From Alternaria dauci (Eukaryota > Ascomycota > Dothideomycetes > Pleosporales > Pleosporaceae), in contig NC_091276.1 of NCBI RefSeq assembly GCF_042100115.1, positions 558,001 through 622,000 on the forward strand: 64,000 nucleotides of DNA. The letters are read 5' to 3'. Every line of letters starts with the position of its first letter. Position 1 is the first letter of the stretch. Made by a program: the position numbers and the translations under genes. Of the stretch, positions 1 to 12,708 are shown one piece after another. The notes beneath the pieces were generated by a model, which was not told the DNA's origin, searched no databases, and saw only the letters and a list, made by a program, of their open reading frames with translations.

Positions 1-2788
1 GCACTTGATGCACCAGGCGACAAGGACTCTATGGGGGTGTATATGTTCCTGACGTTGTCGCCGTCGCCATGTACGTGTGTGGGATGGAGCCGTGGATGCA
101 ACCAAGCCTTTCGCGAATTCGAGCTCGCTTGTCCGAGCGACGACAGGGCAGGCGGTTCTTTCTAGTCCGCAAGGTGTACGTGTGTATGAGCCTGAACAGG
201 CAGGGTCGATCAGCCGACAGAGTATTCGAGTGGCGGTGCTGCGCGCGACGCGATGCGTTGACTTTGGGATGATACTTTGGAGATGCGAACGAAAACTAGC
301 GTTGCCAGTGGTCCATGGGCCCAGCCTCGGCCTCCGCAATCCATAGATGCAGGGCCCCTCCGGCCATAGCTAGCATTGGCGCACGCAAACATGTCAAATG
401 AATACAGGACAGAGGTAATGATGATGGTATTGTTAGAGAGACACTGGGATAGAGATGCGTAAATCTCGGGTACTACGTCACAGAGCTATTGTTCGTAGAG
501 TGTACTCTTGGCGACTCGTGGACAGCCTAGCAAGTGGTCAGAAGGTAGAAGCTGGTTGATTGTTGTGCGTGACAAACGACTCGGATATCGTCTCAGTCTC
601 CAGGCGGGATTCCCACTTACACGAGCAAGTTTGTCGAACGTCTTTCACGTCAAGCTGCTGAGCCGGCAAGACCGCGTACGCACTGGGAAAGCCCAACGTG
701 TTGCACAGATCCTTACCGCATGGGGAAACTAATCTATCCTCATGTGCAACTGCAATAACAAATGCCATCAAACACCCTGTGCATGTCACTGCAGCCGCGG
801 CTGATGGTGAATGAGTAGTGGGCAATGCATCAGAATAACTTTGCGATCGGCGCGTCATCCGCGACACACCGGGACGTGCAGTCTTCACGGGCCGAGCAAA
901 GCCCCAGGGGACGAGACGTGTTGAAGAAGCAGTATGAGCAGCACGACTCAGGGCAGCGAATGAGGCGACCCCTCATGCAATCGGAGTTGCTCAGGCATCG
1001 GGAAATATTGGATGGCTGGTTGTCGGAGCCCGGCTGGCACGTTCCTTTTTTCACAGATTCAGATCGGGCGAGCCTAGCGCGAACCCAATTCCCCGAAAAA
1101 CGAACGGGTTTCTTTGCGATGCGAACTCGATGAACCGTCGTCTCCGGCGCCGGAACGATCATGTGTGGTGACCTCTGCAGCAGGATGTTCAGCAGCCTCA
1201 AGTATCCGAGCCCTAGCGCCAGCGTCATAGACTAAACCCCTCAAGATGGCTGGCGTTCGGCGTGTCGACTACAGCACTGGTGCATGTGCTTGCTCTCGAG
1301 TTCCAACTTTTCGAAAGACTATACGGTGGCAGATTCAAACCGAGGCCGCCCGTGGTGCATCTTGAATCTTGGCAAGGCTTCCAATTGGCTTTACTCGAGC
1401 GAGCACAGTCCACAAGTACACTAGCGCAGAACTCTGACTGAACGGCTACCTACTCTTCACACGAGAACCCATGACGCTGGCACGACAGCTGACCTGGATG
1501 CACCGGCTAGATTTCGCCTCTCTACGGCCCAGAGTGTCGCTTGCTGGAAAGCAGCGGCTCCAGCTGCCTGCTGAGAAGAGACGCTTCCACCTAGCGGACA
1601 GCCATAAATTTCATTGGGGGCTATGCCGAATCGCGGGCCGCTCCCGATGTTCGACTGGCTCCGCGTAGCCATACGGTGTGAAATGTGAAAAGACCAGCAG
1701 GAGAGTGCTACGTGTCGATGCATGTGCGCAGTTTTGTCGCCGGCCAGGTATAAGAGAGCGAATATCAAAGCTACGCAGCTGCGACGTTTGTGCCTCTCGA
1801 TACACACCTCCCCCCCCAGCAGCCGTCCTGGAACAGACCACATTCCCAGTGCACCGTTGTAGACAGGGATTGACGACGCCGTCTTCCGCTGCCCCATCAG
1901 GCGCGACGCGCTTCCCACGGCGATCTGCGCTGAACCATTCCTGCCAGCGTGCGCGCAGCACGCCAGCGCTGGTACGCGCAGCGACACTTCAGCCTCCTCG
2001 AGGTCGCGCGTGCCGTCATGGCGAAAAACACGGTACTGTCAAACCCCCGAAACAAAGGCGGCAGCGCACATGCGAAAAAAGCAAAGGGCAGGGACTGGTT
2101 TACAAGGGAAGGGCCGTTGGTCTCAGGCTAAACCCTCCACGGCTGGTGAGACACGGCTTGGGCTACTCTCTAGGCGATTGGCTCATCGGTTTGCGCAATC
2201 GTTTTCGAACATCCGACTGAGGCTTTCGAGATGGGGTAAAGCGCCGCCAGATCTCATGTTACATACGTAGGCTTCGTTATCGATTTGCGACGAGTACTGA
2301 TCTAGACAGATACCGTGCGGGAAGCCTTGGATGCTGCATTCTTGGTGTGGGGACTAGTCGCTTCCCATTCGCCTTTGAACAAATCCGCTAATGTATAACA
2401 TACCGGGTGGCTCTCCCCCAGTAATCTCTCACGGGAAAGCTGTCTCTCCTAATTATTTTGGCCCAGCCTCATGTGGTCCCTTTTGACACAACCTTCTTGC
2501 CTGCTGGCATGAATACGACAACCAGAGCCCGCCGCAGGTTTCTTTGATTTGATTTTGCTGCTCTTCTTCTACCGCTCGTTACTCTTTCGTTTCAGCACTC
2601 TCGTTTGTTCTGTTGGTAAACGCAGCTATACAACCGCGCGCGAGGGCGCGTTGCTCTTCGCGCCGGTCCACTTACTTTACGGCCTTGTGATCGATGCTCG
2701 ATTAGTCTGGTTGCATACAGCAAGCTTTTGCCACTACTACTTCTTGGTCTCTGCCCTCGCGTATTTTGAGCGTGTCGAGGATCACGAC
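1..2788. other. Intergenic region with no supportable gene
   Basis: I find no convincing coding sequence. Open frames here are short, overlap on both strands and show no recognisable motif or clean exon-intron structure. Pyrimidine-rich stretches around 2420-2600 and 2700-2760 probably belong to the promoter or 5' leader of the AT-hook gene that starts at 2789. No tRNA or rRNA signature was seen. Confidence 0.5.
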
Positions 2789-3889
2789 ATGGAGCCCTCG
2801 ACCTCGCGCGAGCCACCATGGGCAGAGCATGAAAAAGTACGTACCTCGCAAATACCGTCACACGTACAGTCGCCGTGTATAGGAAACTGATGCAAACTAA
2901 TTTAGGTTTATTTACTTGCTGAAATACTAAAAGCAGCTCCCGTACCATCTCATGTTCTCTTCGGATTCATACGCGACGCCAACATCCAGCCACGATGGAA
3001 CGACATGGCCTTGCCTCCAGGTACGTCTTGTCTGCTTGTATTCTCTCGCAACACACGTTCATCATTCAACATTACACCCAAGTCTTGCAGTAGGGCAAAC
3101 TAACGCGCTGCAGGTCGGTCTGTTCGTTCCAGTCAGATGGCATTCGAGAGTCTCGCAGCGACCTACGGCGCACCCGGGCAAGAATATAGACGCCCCCAGC
3201 TACCCGCACCCATGCTATATCCCGGACCGGATACCGCGAGAAAGCGACCACTTCAGCCAGAAGCCTCTACGCCAGTTGGCCGCTTGCTGCAGCCCCGTCC
3301 CCCGCATTCGTTCCCAGGGGAATTTATGCCCGCGGGCCCTGCCTACACATCTACGATAAACCCATCTGGCGAGCCAGCGAACAAAAAGAAACGTGGACGA
3401 CCAACAAAAGCGGAGGCACAGCAGAGAGCACAAGAGGCTGCTGCGAGAGGCGAGGTATATCCACCACCTAGGAGGGGAAGGCAATCGATCACGGCACCAC
3501 CTGAACCGTCACCACTCGGATCGGATCCGCGACAACATGAGCGAACACCACCACCAACAGCGCCTTCTCAGCAGGCTCCCACAGTGACACCGCAACACCA
3601 GATCGGGGTAGAACACGGGTCGGAATCGTCATCAGGCAAGAGAAGACGGACCAGGCCACAACCATTGGAATTAGAGAAACACCACGCAAGCAGCGAAATG
3701 GAATCTCCGCTCGCATACGGCTCAGGCGATCCTAGCCGCACCCAACAATACTCAACATACACGCCCATTTCTGCGCCCTTGCCATCTTCCACCGAATCCA
3801 GGGACAGAGATGTGCGCATGGAAGGGGTCGAAGAGACTCAACCACGAACCACGACACCTCACTCGTTTAAAGACACGGTCGGTATATGA
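2789..3889 (+). CDS. AT-hook DNA-binding protein (three exons)
   Basis: I read three exons, 2789..2836, 2906..3020 and 3114..3889, giving about 312 residues. Intron 1 has GTACGT at its 5' end and a CTAA branch site just before its TTTAG acceptor; intron 2 has GTACGT and GCAG, and all phases agree. Exon 2 encodes a conserved-looking block (YLLAEILKAAPVPSHVLF followed by FIRDANIQPRW). Around residue 147 is an AT-hook core, KKRGRPTKAE, and further on a weaker PPRRGRQS. AT-hooks bind the minor groove of AT-rich DNA, so a nuclear, chromatin-related role is inferred. The rest is Pro/Ser/Thr/Gln-rich and probably disordered. A further short 3' exon after a donor near 3883 cannot be excluded, so the C-terminus is less certain than the rest. 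The exact family name is not recognised. Confidence 0.75.
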
Positions 3890-6800
3890 CAGCGTTTCTT
3901 TCGTCCACAAAAGCAACATCCGGCGGTAATCCTGTTTTGAAAGCGTTCTGTCAACGACTTTACTTACGCACTCACGATGAACTATAGCCATGATACCATG
4001 GAGGTACGCTCTGCCGTTTACGCTTGCTACCACATTTGATGAGCACCAGTCATGCGCACGCATCACTTATCATGTCCATGTTGTTATTGCTGCTCTGGGG
4101 CTGTTTGTGCCCCAGACACACACTATCTTTTCTCGTCAAGCTCAATTTTCTAGTCACAACCTGTTTGTTCGTTTCTTCCTTGACTGCATGTCGACACTTT
4201 ACGAAAAGTCGAGATATGATGAGCCTTACCTAATGTCTTACTATCGCTATCTTCACGACTAAAGAGTTCCGTATCTCTTTCGGCAGTAAGGCGCTTATGC
4301 CAGCCATCTTGTTTTCTCGCAACGTGTACGATAGATGGATTTCCGATCAATTCAGCATCACGGCCTCTGTACAAAAAAGCACCTATTAGCAACAACATCA
4401 ATAGTAGACCTGGCCGTGGCCAATCAGTACGCACTCTTCCAACGCTTTGAGCGAGCATTCCTCGTACCACGTCGCACCTCTCTCCTGCATGTCAATGTAC
4501 GTATCCTGGCGTCCATTCATCTAGCGAGCACCAGCATTTTACGACGTCAAGTTCCTGCAGGCTGACCAGGAAGGCAGCATAGAAGTGGCTGGGAGGGCCG
4601 AACCGGGACAGCGTAGGGCAACGCGAACCGCGGCGCGCGACACAAGCAACGGGTCCTGTTTCACCTATGAATACCCTACTAACTTTCGGTGCTACTATCG
4701 CCCGTTCTCGTATTTCATACACAAAGTCTACGACGCAGGGGGGAGGTACACCTCGCTACTTGCGCGCAAGAACATTCGGCAGATCTGCATGTAAGCGCCC
4801 TCTCAAAACATTCTCCGCACTTTGAACACAATCAAATCGCCAATCCATTCGAGTAAATCCGCAATTCTCACCGGGCGGAAAAGGGAGGTTGGCAGAACTT
4901 CGGGCTTCAAAGTATTGGTTGAGAGACTTACGAAGGAAATGACTCGAGTTGCCAGCATGATTTTTTTGCGGCTACACACTTGCCGCTTCTCTGCAGACAT
5001 GCTGCTAAAACTGCTGCAGCACGAAAGGGGAGTCGACATGACGCCAACGCATGCACGCATCGACCAAGTCCCAACACCGAAAACCAAAGCAGACAATTGC
5101 CTGCCCAACCAACTTAGCCTGTGGTAAACACTTGCGGCTAAACGGTGTGTGAATTTCATAACAGTGAGTTTCTGGTGATGATGGTGCTGTTGTTGTTGCG
5201 AAAACACGTCGTTCACTCATCATCCTTGACGCTCGGATTAGGAGATGTGGACAACGGAACCCTAAATGACAATTAATCGCCGTATCAGATCTTACAGGGC
5301 TAACCCTAACCCCCACATCGCGCCTACTTTGTTACAGAACCCACCGCAGCAGCGGCGTTTATTCAATAGGGAAAATCGCAACAACGCCACTCCGAGAAAC
5401 TTTTTACTTTGTTTCCAAAACCAAAACGGCGCGATGGATCCGATAAACGGGTGACTAGGTATCATACCACACGTGTTTTTTTTTTTTGGGTGACATGGCC
5501 GCGCGTAAACTAAACACAGGTAAGCGGCGTCAGCGCCAGCGTTTTGCTATTCGGATATTGCCAATACATGGTTATGTTCTGGGCCGTCCGCTGGTGTGTT
5601 AGAGAAGGACGGTTGTGTGAATACGATACCACGCATGGACCAAGCGTTCATCGCATCTTTCTCTCCAGAGATCCGGGAGCTGTGAGTGGTCAGTAGTAGG
5701 GTAAGTGACAAGTTGGTTTATTTGGGCCGGACTGGGTGAGGTTGGAGAGGCTGGTGTGTCGCGCGCGCGGTGTATCCACTCCAAAGCGTGGTTCCATACC
5801 AATGTCGATGACGTACAAATCGAGTGCAACCTCTTCTTCTTGACATACTCAATTGATGCAGATGTCGAAGCGCCCGTCGTCGCTTCTCGCTTACCAACTT
5901 GAAACATATCCCACCATACCCTGCGCATGGCCATAGACGCGCTCGTATATCCCGTCTGATCGCCATAACGTAAATCTCATTATACCCCTCCTATCCCCCC
6001 ATCCCGCCCTAGTTAGCTTCCCACCTTCTCCTTCCGGCCGCCCATAACCGAAACACGCAAGGCTAAGCGGGAGAGCGAGAAGGAGAATCTCCAATCTGAC
6101 CCGTCGCGTGCTCCTTCTTTCTCAAGTTACCACATGTCCCCATCCATCCGCTTAGCCTTGCACACACCTCGGTTACGGTATCCGGAGTGCTGACCCGGAC
6201 AAGCGTGCAGGTTTGTTAGATGAAATGATGACTTCCGTACCTGCATATTGATGATGATGGGATTCCTGCTGCATTGGAATCATCTACGAGATTACTGCGT
6301 TGGGGAAGAAGGGTGTATTGGGAGTATGTGCGTGCATGCGCTGATGCAGCGTTCAGCGGGTTTGGTGCATATATCCAAGATGGGAGGGTGGAAAGTGAGC
6401 CGGCATGTCATCGACGACGGTAAAGTGTTTTGATGGCGGTAATACTATCTAGAAGCGGAGTATGGGCACCCTTAGCATAGATTGTTGCCCGACTGGGCTA
6501 ATGGCATTGTGGTGGTGGTAATTTGCTTCGTGTCCTGATTAGGACATTTTAGGCGAGGAAGGGTTGAGTTAATGAGGTTAATATAGTAGACGTCGTATAG
6601 GGCATCAAAGGGGGTGTTTTCCAACGTATCACGTGCTTGATTGTGGCTTTGTCGTGAGGCCAGTGTTTGGGCAGCCATTCATGAAGAATGCTTCACGGCT
6701 GAAGTTGGGTAGGTAGCATGGATGATATGCTGGATGACGAGCAGCTTTCACGGGCACATGTATTCTTCACAACTTGAATTCCTGCATAGTAGCAGTGGTA

Positions 6801-7206
6801 GATTGTTTGTGCCATACTGTCTGTAGGTGGTATCAAGGATATTTTGAGGCGGACATGTCAAATTAGCTCGATTACGCACAACAAGAGGAACTGATAATTC
6901 CAAACAGCCGTACCAAGGTGATATATCGGCTATCAAGTACTTCATCAACCGCTTTCCATGCAACCCGTCAAAACAACCCTAAGCACACGGCCAGACGCCT
7001 GAAACAACACGACTTTCGAAATGCTAGTGGTATCAAGAAAACATACTGGACAGAGTAGTAACGATGCGCCCGAACACAACAGAGGACGTAGATCAAAACC
7101 GAGGTTCCCGCCTTTTTTTCCCTTCCAAACGCCAAGCATCGTCAACACAAAAGTAGGGGGGACCATTGCCTCGCTATGACACCACATGATATTCGACAGC
7201 GAGAGG
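3890..7206. other. Gene-poor intergenic region
   Basis: No gene can be supported. Several frames of 60-137 codons exist on both strands but lack motifs and are mutually overlapping. Visible small items are two telomere-repeat-like boxes (AACCCTAA at 5259-5266 and CTAACCCTAACCC at about 5300-5312) and a run of T at about 5469-5481. The last part is presumably the 3' flank of the SUZ12-like gene ending at 7207. Confidence 0.45.
5259..5312. promoter_or_regulatory. Paired telobox-like motifs
   Basis: AACCCTAA occurs at 5259-5266, and a 1.5-unit telomere-like CTAACCCTAACCC lies about 35 bp further on. In fungi such boxes can bind Tbf1/Myb-type telomere-repeat factors in promoters of translation-related genes, or be scars of telomeric repeat capture. 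No gene start is evident beside them, so the function is unknown. Confidence 0.25.
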
Positions 7207-9646
7207 CTATCTCGCTGCCTTGGAGTCGGCTGTGCACTCATCGCAAGTCCAGTCTCGCGTTTTCGGTGTGAGGGTTGGTGTTGGTGTTTTGGTGTGCTGT
7301 TGTATACATGAGAGGTGGAAGATCCGACGTATGCAGTCCTGTAGCGATCTTAGCTTAAATTCCACAAATATTGTACGCTGTGAAACTTACCGTGTTATTA
7401 CAGGCAACCAGACCAGATTTTCCTGGTATTGCAGATGCATCTTGGCTGCAGTAACATAGGTCGTATGGCGGATCAGCGTCCTCGTCTTGAGGCACCTCTG
7501 CTGGCTCCAACGGCATGCTTATCGATGGTTTGTCGCCCATGTCCACATCACCATCATGATCCCCATTGATAGGAGTAAGGTAGCCAGCTTCAGTCGTTAC
7601 GGCTTTACCTTTGCCTTTGTCTTTGCTTAGCTGAGCGGTCTTGCTTCCTTTAAAGACCCCATTAGCTAAATCAGAGACCCAATCAAGAATTCTTGGTTGT
7701 CTTTCGTGTCCTGAATGAAAACCAGAACCATAACGTGCGGCATTCTGATACTGCCTTGGTACAAGATTCTGATTTTCCCCTTCGTCAGTAGGGGCGACAG
7801 GGGTCTCTTGATACTGAACATCAAGGAATGCTAGATGCCGAGCAAGCTCATTGGCTGCTGTGGAATTCCCTTCCTTGTTTTCGACAATCTTCAAAGCTTC
7901 GTGTACCTCTTTCGATATAATGTCCTCCTCCAACAGCTCGTCCAATTTCTTCCTGAACTCGCGGTAGACTTCGTCATCGTGCAGCAATTGCGGACCGCAT
8001 TCTCGCGCGAATCGAACGATTGACTCTTCCACGTGCATCTCTGATTGCAGATTCTCTTCGCGCATAAAGTCATCATAGAGCTTCAAGAAACGCTTGGAAG
8101 CATCTGATAGTTTTGTTTTGTCAATCTCCACATGTTTCCGGCAATACATCCACCCTTCGTCCAGTTCGTCGTCGCTCTCACTGATGACCTCACCGGGTTG
8201 GAGAGGCCTCTTGCTGATTGACCGGAAGAAGGTGATGCCCTTTGGCGCATTTGGCACGACGAATCTCTTCTTCTCTCTTCGCGGTCTGGACTGCACCTGA
8301 TCTGGAGGCTTCCGCGGTCTTGATCCTAGCCCAAGTTTTGAGCCACCCGTTGCTGGCTTTGGTTTTGCATGTCTGGTGGGTTTTTCTATCCTGGCAGCTC
8401 TTTCAAACTCGTCGTTGCCTGCTAGGTATTGCCGTCTGTCGAAGGGCTGAGGTGGTGCGAGCACACACACGTCGAAAGGCTCGTCAGCAGTATCACCTGC
8501 ACGTTGACCTGCTCTATAATTTGCTACTTCGCTCTCGAACCGCCAACATTCAACCCCGTCCTTGTCGACTTGTTCCAGGATGACATTGTAGTCAAAGTAC
8601 TCGTGCCAGCTTATGAGGTGCATTTTGAGGTCTTCGATGTCTGCTATCTTCTTCCTCGAACAATGCGGACACATGAGTTCAGATCGTTCAAGGATGTCAT
8701 TGCCATACACAAAAGTGAGCCTATATTTGGGTTCCTGGTCCAGGGGTGGTGTCGGATACGAACTGGCTGTTTCGATTGAATTTCGAAGATGCCGGTTGTG
8801 ACTTGTTAACACTGAGTCTTGATTGAGCAGATTCCAATGCATACTGACTTCAAGCCCTATGCCGAGCTGCTCTCCAGATGCTTTCAGTGGTAAGATGACC
8901 CTCCCTTCTGGTACGTCGATTATGTTCCTATAGGTGGTAGATAGGCGGGCTGATGGGTCCGAGGTTTTGATGCCCATGAAATCGCACAAGTCTTGGAGAC
9001 TGTTGTGAGATTTGAAATTGATACTGAGCATTATTCCCAGTGTTTCATGTTCATCGATATTACTGGGATTGGTGTACCAGTCTTCGCGATAGATAACAAT
9101 AGGGTCCATTTCGATCGAAGCCTCCCGGTCCGACCGCCTGTCAGTGGCTCGCAGGATTGCCTCCTGTTCAGGCGGATCGTTACATGGCGGATTCGGCGAC
9201 GATGAAACGACAGACGTCTTGATTGACGTGGGCAAATGTAATAGAGTTCGCGCCTTCTTTGCCAGGTCATTTCCACGACCACCGCGAGCTTGCTGGCCGT
9301 TCTGTGAACGGATACCGTGCGCCTGAAGAACAAAGGACCCTGTTGCCCTTTCTGCTGAGATCATATCGTCCAGTAGATCCCAAGATGGGGGTCGCCAACA
9401 GGCACGAAAATCAGTTCCCGCCTCTTCTTCGTAATCGTCGTTGCGGTGAGAGTGCACCTGTTGTCTATTCCGCTCCAAGAAAGGTAGCCTTCTCTTCCTG
9501 TAAAGATAATCGTATAAAAGAATGTTTCCTGAAAACCTGTCTCGCCGTCCTAGCATGCTCTGCCGGCGCGCATGCATGTTAGGAGATGTCTTAGTCGGTC
9601 TTTGACAGTGGTCTACTTACAGAGTTCCTCGGTTGCTCAGTTGCAT
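7207..9646 (-). CDS. suz12: SUZ12-like PRC2 subunit with VEFS box and C-terminal PHD-like finger
   Basis: The main exon runs 9577..7391 and a final exon 7338..7207, separated by a 52-nt intron (GTAAGT..CTACAG) that is in phase; together about 772 residues from the ATG at 9577. A C2H2-type finger (CPHC then HLISWHEYF) lies near residue 300 and a VEFS box (GWMYCRKHVEID through FARECGPQLL) at about 470-570, the order seen in SUZ12, the scaffold of Polycomb repressive complex 2 that supports histone H3K27 methylation. Splicing the last intron out joins CNNT to DC and completes C-x-C, C-x4-C, H-x2-C and WTCDEC, the ligand layout of a PHD finger. The 5' end is uncertain. A possible first exon 9646..9621 with a GTAAGT donor exists, but it joins in frame only with an acceptor inside the present N-terminus (before FSGNILL). 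PHD fingers are not part of canonical animal or plant SUZ12. Confidence 0.85.
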
Positions 9647-10423
9647 CCTATAGCAACCGAGAACGCGTGGTGAGGGCGCACATTGGTGGGGCCAAGTGAG
9701 AGAAGGCAGAGTTTTGCGGTTCCTCTCCGCTATTCTGGGTGTCGGCAGTAGGGTTTTGCAGATGGAGAGACGGATGAGAAAATGAAGATTGCAGAAGGCA
9801 GGGTTGTTGTTGTTTCTGGCGGTCTGATGCCCCCCGGGCCACGCGCGACTATTCCACGATATAAGTCTGCGCGCGACAATCATGCAACGTCGTTTATTCA
9901 GCTGTGGAGCTGCTGACAAAGGGTTGTGTTAGATGTGTGGTTGTCGTCGCTGCTGTTTGTTGTGTCAGAAAGGTTTGTGGCGCGCGATGGCAACCAGGGA
10001 TACGCGATAGCGCGCAAGCAGATAGCGCTCACTGGTGAGAAGGCGAACGGCCTGTATCCACGACCTTCACTGTAGACCAACGCGGACGCCTAGGACACTC
10101 GACACGTTTGACGGGTAGGTGCGGGAGTTGTGCGACAATATATGTCACGTGCGCACGGGTGATGGCGCTAAGCCGCATTGGCTTGGTGACCCTGGATGAT
10201 CTCATTGATGGCCTCTTACCTCCGTTGTCCGCATGTATCGACAACTCACCGTCGCAACACTCACCTCCAATCATTACGCCTTGGACTCACATTTTCGCCT
10301 GCCCCATGCACCTTTGCGATCGCCTTGCAGGGCCTACAAGTGCCTTATAGGCCGGACCCAAGAGTAAGGAGTCTCTCAATCCAAGCTGGCCCACCACAGT
10401 CGTTGGCCCTTAAATTGTACGAC
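9647..10423. promoter_or_regulatory. Shared divergent intergenic region
   Basis: This 0.78-kb gap separates the start of the minus-strand SUZ12-like gene from the plus-strand F-box gene and must hold both promoters. I see no conserved element that I can name and no coding sequence. Confidence 0.4.
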
Positions 10424-12708
10424 ATGACTGTAACACTGAAGCGCAAACGTGGCGCTGTATCGTACAAGGAGCCAAGCAGCGACGAGGATCTCTCGGACAG
10501 CTCTGGATATGAGCAGAACACGCGGAAGCGCACCGTCCCCACCCGACGATCTACTCGCCGCCCACCAGTCGACGACGAAGCCGCCAGTGAAAGCGAGCAC
10601 TCTACGCCACCACAGCCCGCTCCTGCCAAGCGCCAACGTATTTCACGAGCCTCTCGAAGTCGGGGAGCGCCAAGGATATCGTACAAAGATGTCAGCACAG
10701 ACGACGAGGACGAAGAGGACCCCGATGGCGACTTCGAGCAGGAGGAGGAGCGGGCCATGACCGTGAGGACAAGGTCACGACCTACCGCGGGATCATCATT
10801 CCGGCTGGATAAGACTGCAGGTACAAAGAAGAGCAGGTCGCGACGCAAGGCGATCATCGGCGCACCGCTGAAGCCAAACAACGAGAGTCCGGTCGAGCAC
10901 ACGACGGTTCCCTCCGATGGGCACAAGCCGGTAGGTCTGCTCTACCTCGTACAATGTCTAGTTCTAACCTCTGTGTCCAGGCCTGGGCTTCTCTGCCATA
11001 TCACGTCCTCCTCCAAATCTTTGTTTACGCTTCCCACCCGCTTCACGACGAGAATATGAGGCCTACACCCGCGATATCATGGCTTGTACAGATGGCCAAG
11101 ACATGCACTGCCTTTACAAAGCCGGCTTTGACAGCCCTATACCGGAACCCGCCTATATTCGCCATCAGACAGATGCGCAAAGACCTCGTTCACCACCTCA
11201 TCACCCCTCCACCTGGGGCACACGATGACTACCGGGTCATGGTCAAGCGCTTGGAGCTAGATGCGACGCAGATGACTGCTCTGACAGATCATGCAAATAG
11301 CGTGACTGACCTTGCGGCTCTGGTACAGTCACTGACTACACTGCGTGAGATTGACGTCTTTGATCCTATGGATCGGCCCCCCTTTCGCCCGCGGCTTAGA
11401 CGACTTCGGCGCTGGGTATATCCTGCTGAGCTCTTCGATGCTCTTCGACAGACTAGCTTGCGCTTGAGGAGCTGGCGGTGGAACAGCACGTTCTGTAACC
11501 AAGGACCTCTATCGATCAAGACCATTCATGCGGACCCTGCTTTCCAGAGCCTTCGTGATCTAACATTCACCAAGTTTCATCCTGAAGCCACTCGTGGGGA
11601 TCCCGAAGAACATGAGGGCGAGCCAACAACAGAGGAGTTGCTAGCATCTGCGTTGGCTGTGCTTCCTGATCTTAGGAGCCTGTCTTTCGAGACTTGTGGC
11701 GTGGTCAGTGGGCGCCTGCTTCCTTTGCTGCCTACCAATCTCACCAGTCTGAGCATCGTGAACTGTGGCGAGCTACTCTCTGATGCATTCTCGGATTTCC
11801 TGACTACCCATGGCTCTCAGCTCGAAGAACTGACCCTCCACCACAATCAGGCGCTGGACATGTCATACTTGGTCGACTTGAAACGCTCTTGTCCCAAACT
11901 TGAGGTTCTGAGGATGGACACAACCTACTACAGCTCTCTAGTCATGTCTTCGGACAACGAGCCTCTCTACGAGACACTTCTTGGTGAGAGCGAGATGCCT
12001 ACGTGGCCAACAACACTTCGAACCATTGACTTCCAGTATCTACGGAAGTGGAATTCAAAGTCTGCAGACAACTTCTTCAACTCACTCATCAACTCTGCCG
12101 CAGAATTGCCCTGGCTGCAGGAAATCACCATCATCGCCATGGTAGACACGGACTGGCGCCAGAGAGCCGAGTTCAGGCAGAAGTGGACTGCCAAGTTCAA
12201 GAAGGTGTTTGCAAGGAAGTGGGAAGCACCTGATGCCAACCTCGCGTCTTTAAGGGCTTTTAGAGAATGGAAGGAACGTGGTGGTGAGGAGGAGGAGGAG
12301 CGGGTAGACTCGTTCATCGAGGGCATCACGGAAGAGACATCAAAAAGCGAAGCAGTCGTTGTAGATGACGCCAGTAGTAGCGATGACGATGCTCCCCTGC
12401 TACCGTCACGTGCGCAGAAGCAAGACGAGCGATGGGGTTCAAAGCGTCTCCGCTCTCGCTCAAAAGCAGCGACGAGCTACGACGAGGAGTCGAATGAAGA
12501 GTCTGCCTCTGACGAAGACGCGTCAGATGAGGAGGAGCCATTCGTGCAAGGACGGTGTCACACGGTCATCTTCCGCATCGACAACTTCCGTCCTCGCGAA
12601 GAAATCTTCAACGAAGCCGACTTCCTGGATGCGGAGCCCAGCGGTGACGAAGAGTGGAACGGTAATGAAGATGACGACAACGACAACGGTGGCGGGTATG
12701 CGTGGTAA
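10424..12708 (+). CDS. F-box / leucine-rich-repeat protein
   Basis: There are two exons, 10424..10930 and 10981..12708, joined in phase across a 50-nt intron (GTAGGT..TCCAG), giving 744 residues. The N-terminal 169 residues are charged and disordered, with basic KRKR-type clusters and acidic runs suggesting nuclear location. The intron falls directly before an F-box (AWASLPYHVLLQIFVYASHP), the Skp1-binding motif of SCF ubiquitin ligases. Residues of roughly 240-420 show irregular leucine-rich repeats (for example LPDLRSLSFETC, LTSLSIVNCGEL, LEELTLHHNQAL) as in AMN1/Rad7-type substrate receptors. A conserved-looking CHTVIFRIDNFRPREEIFNE block precedes a very acidic C-terminus. Substrate recruitment to an SCF complex is inferred; the target is unknown. 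The ATG at 10424 is the first in frame with the charged N-terminus that also gives a sensible 5' context. Confidence 0.85.

Noticed and set aside
1457..2220. Overlapping 116-180 codon frames on both strands
   Set aside because: Mutual shadows in GC-balanced intergenic DNA. None has a motif, a good start context or splice support.
4803..5216. 137-codon minus-strand frame with a Gln/His run
   Set aside because: Low-complexity start, no domain, no intron support, and a competing frame on the other strand. The QQQQ/HHHH run is just a GTTGTTG/GATGATG repeat.
10196..10423. Upstream extension of the F-box gene frame
   Set aside because: The frame is open, but the extra residues are not conserved-looking and lie in the shared promoter. 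The ATG at 10424 opens the charged nuclear-type N-terminus.
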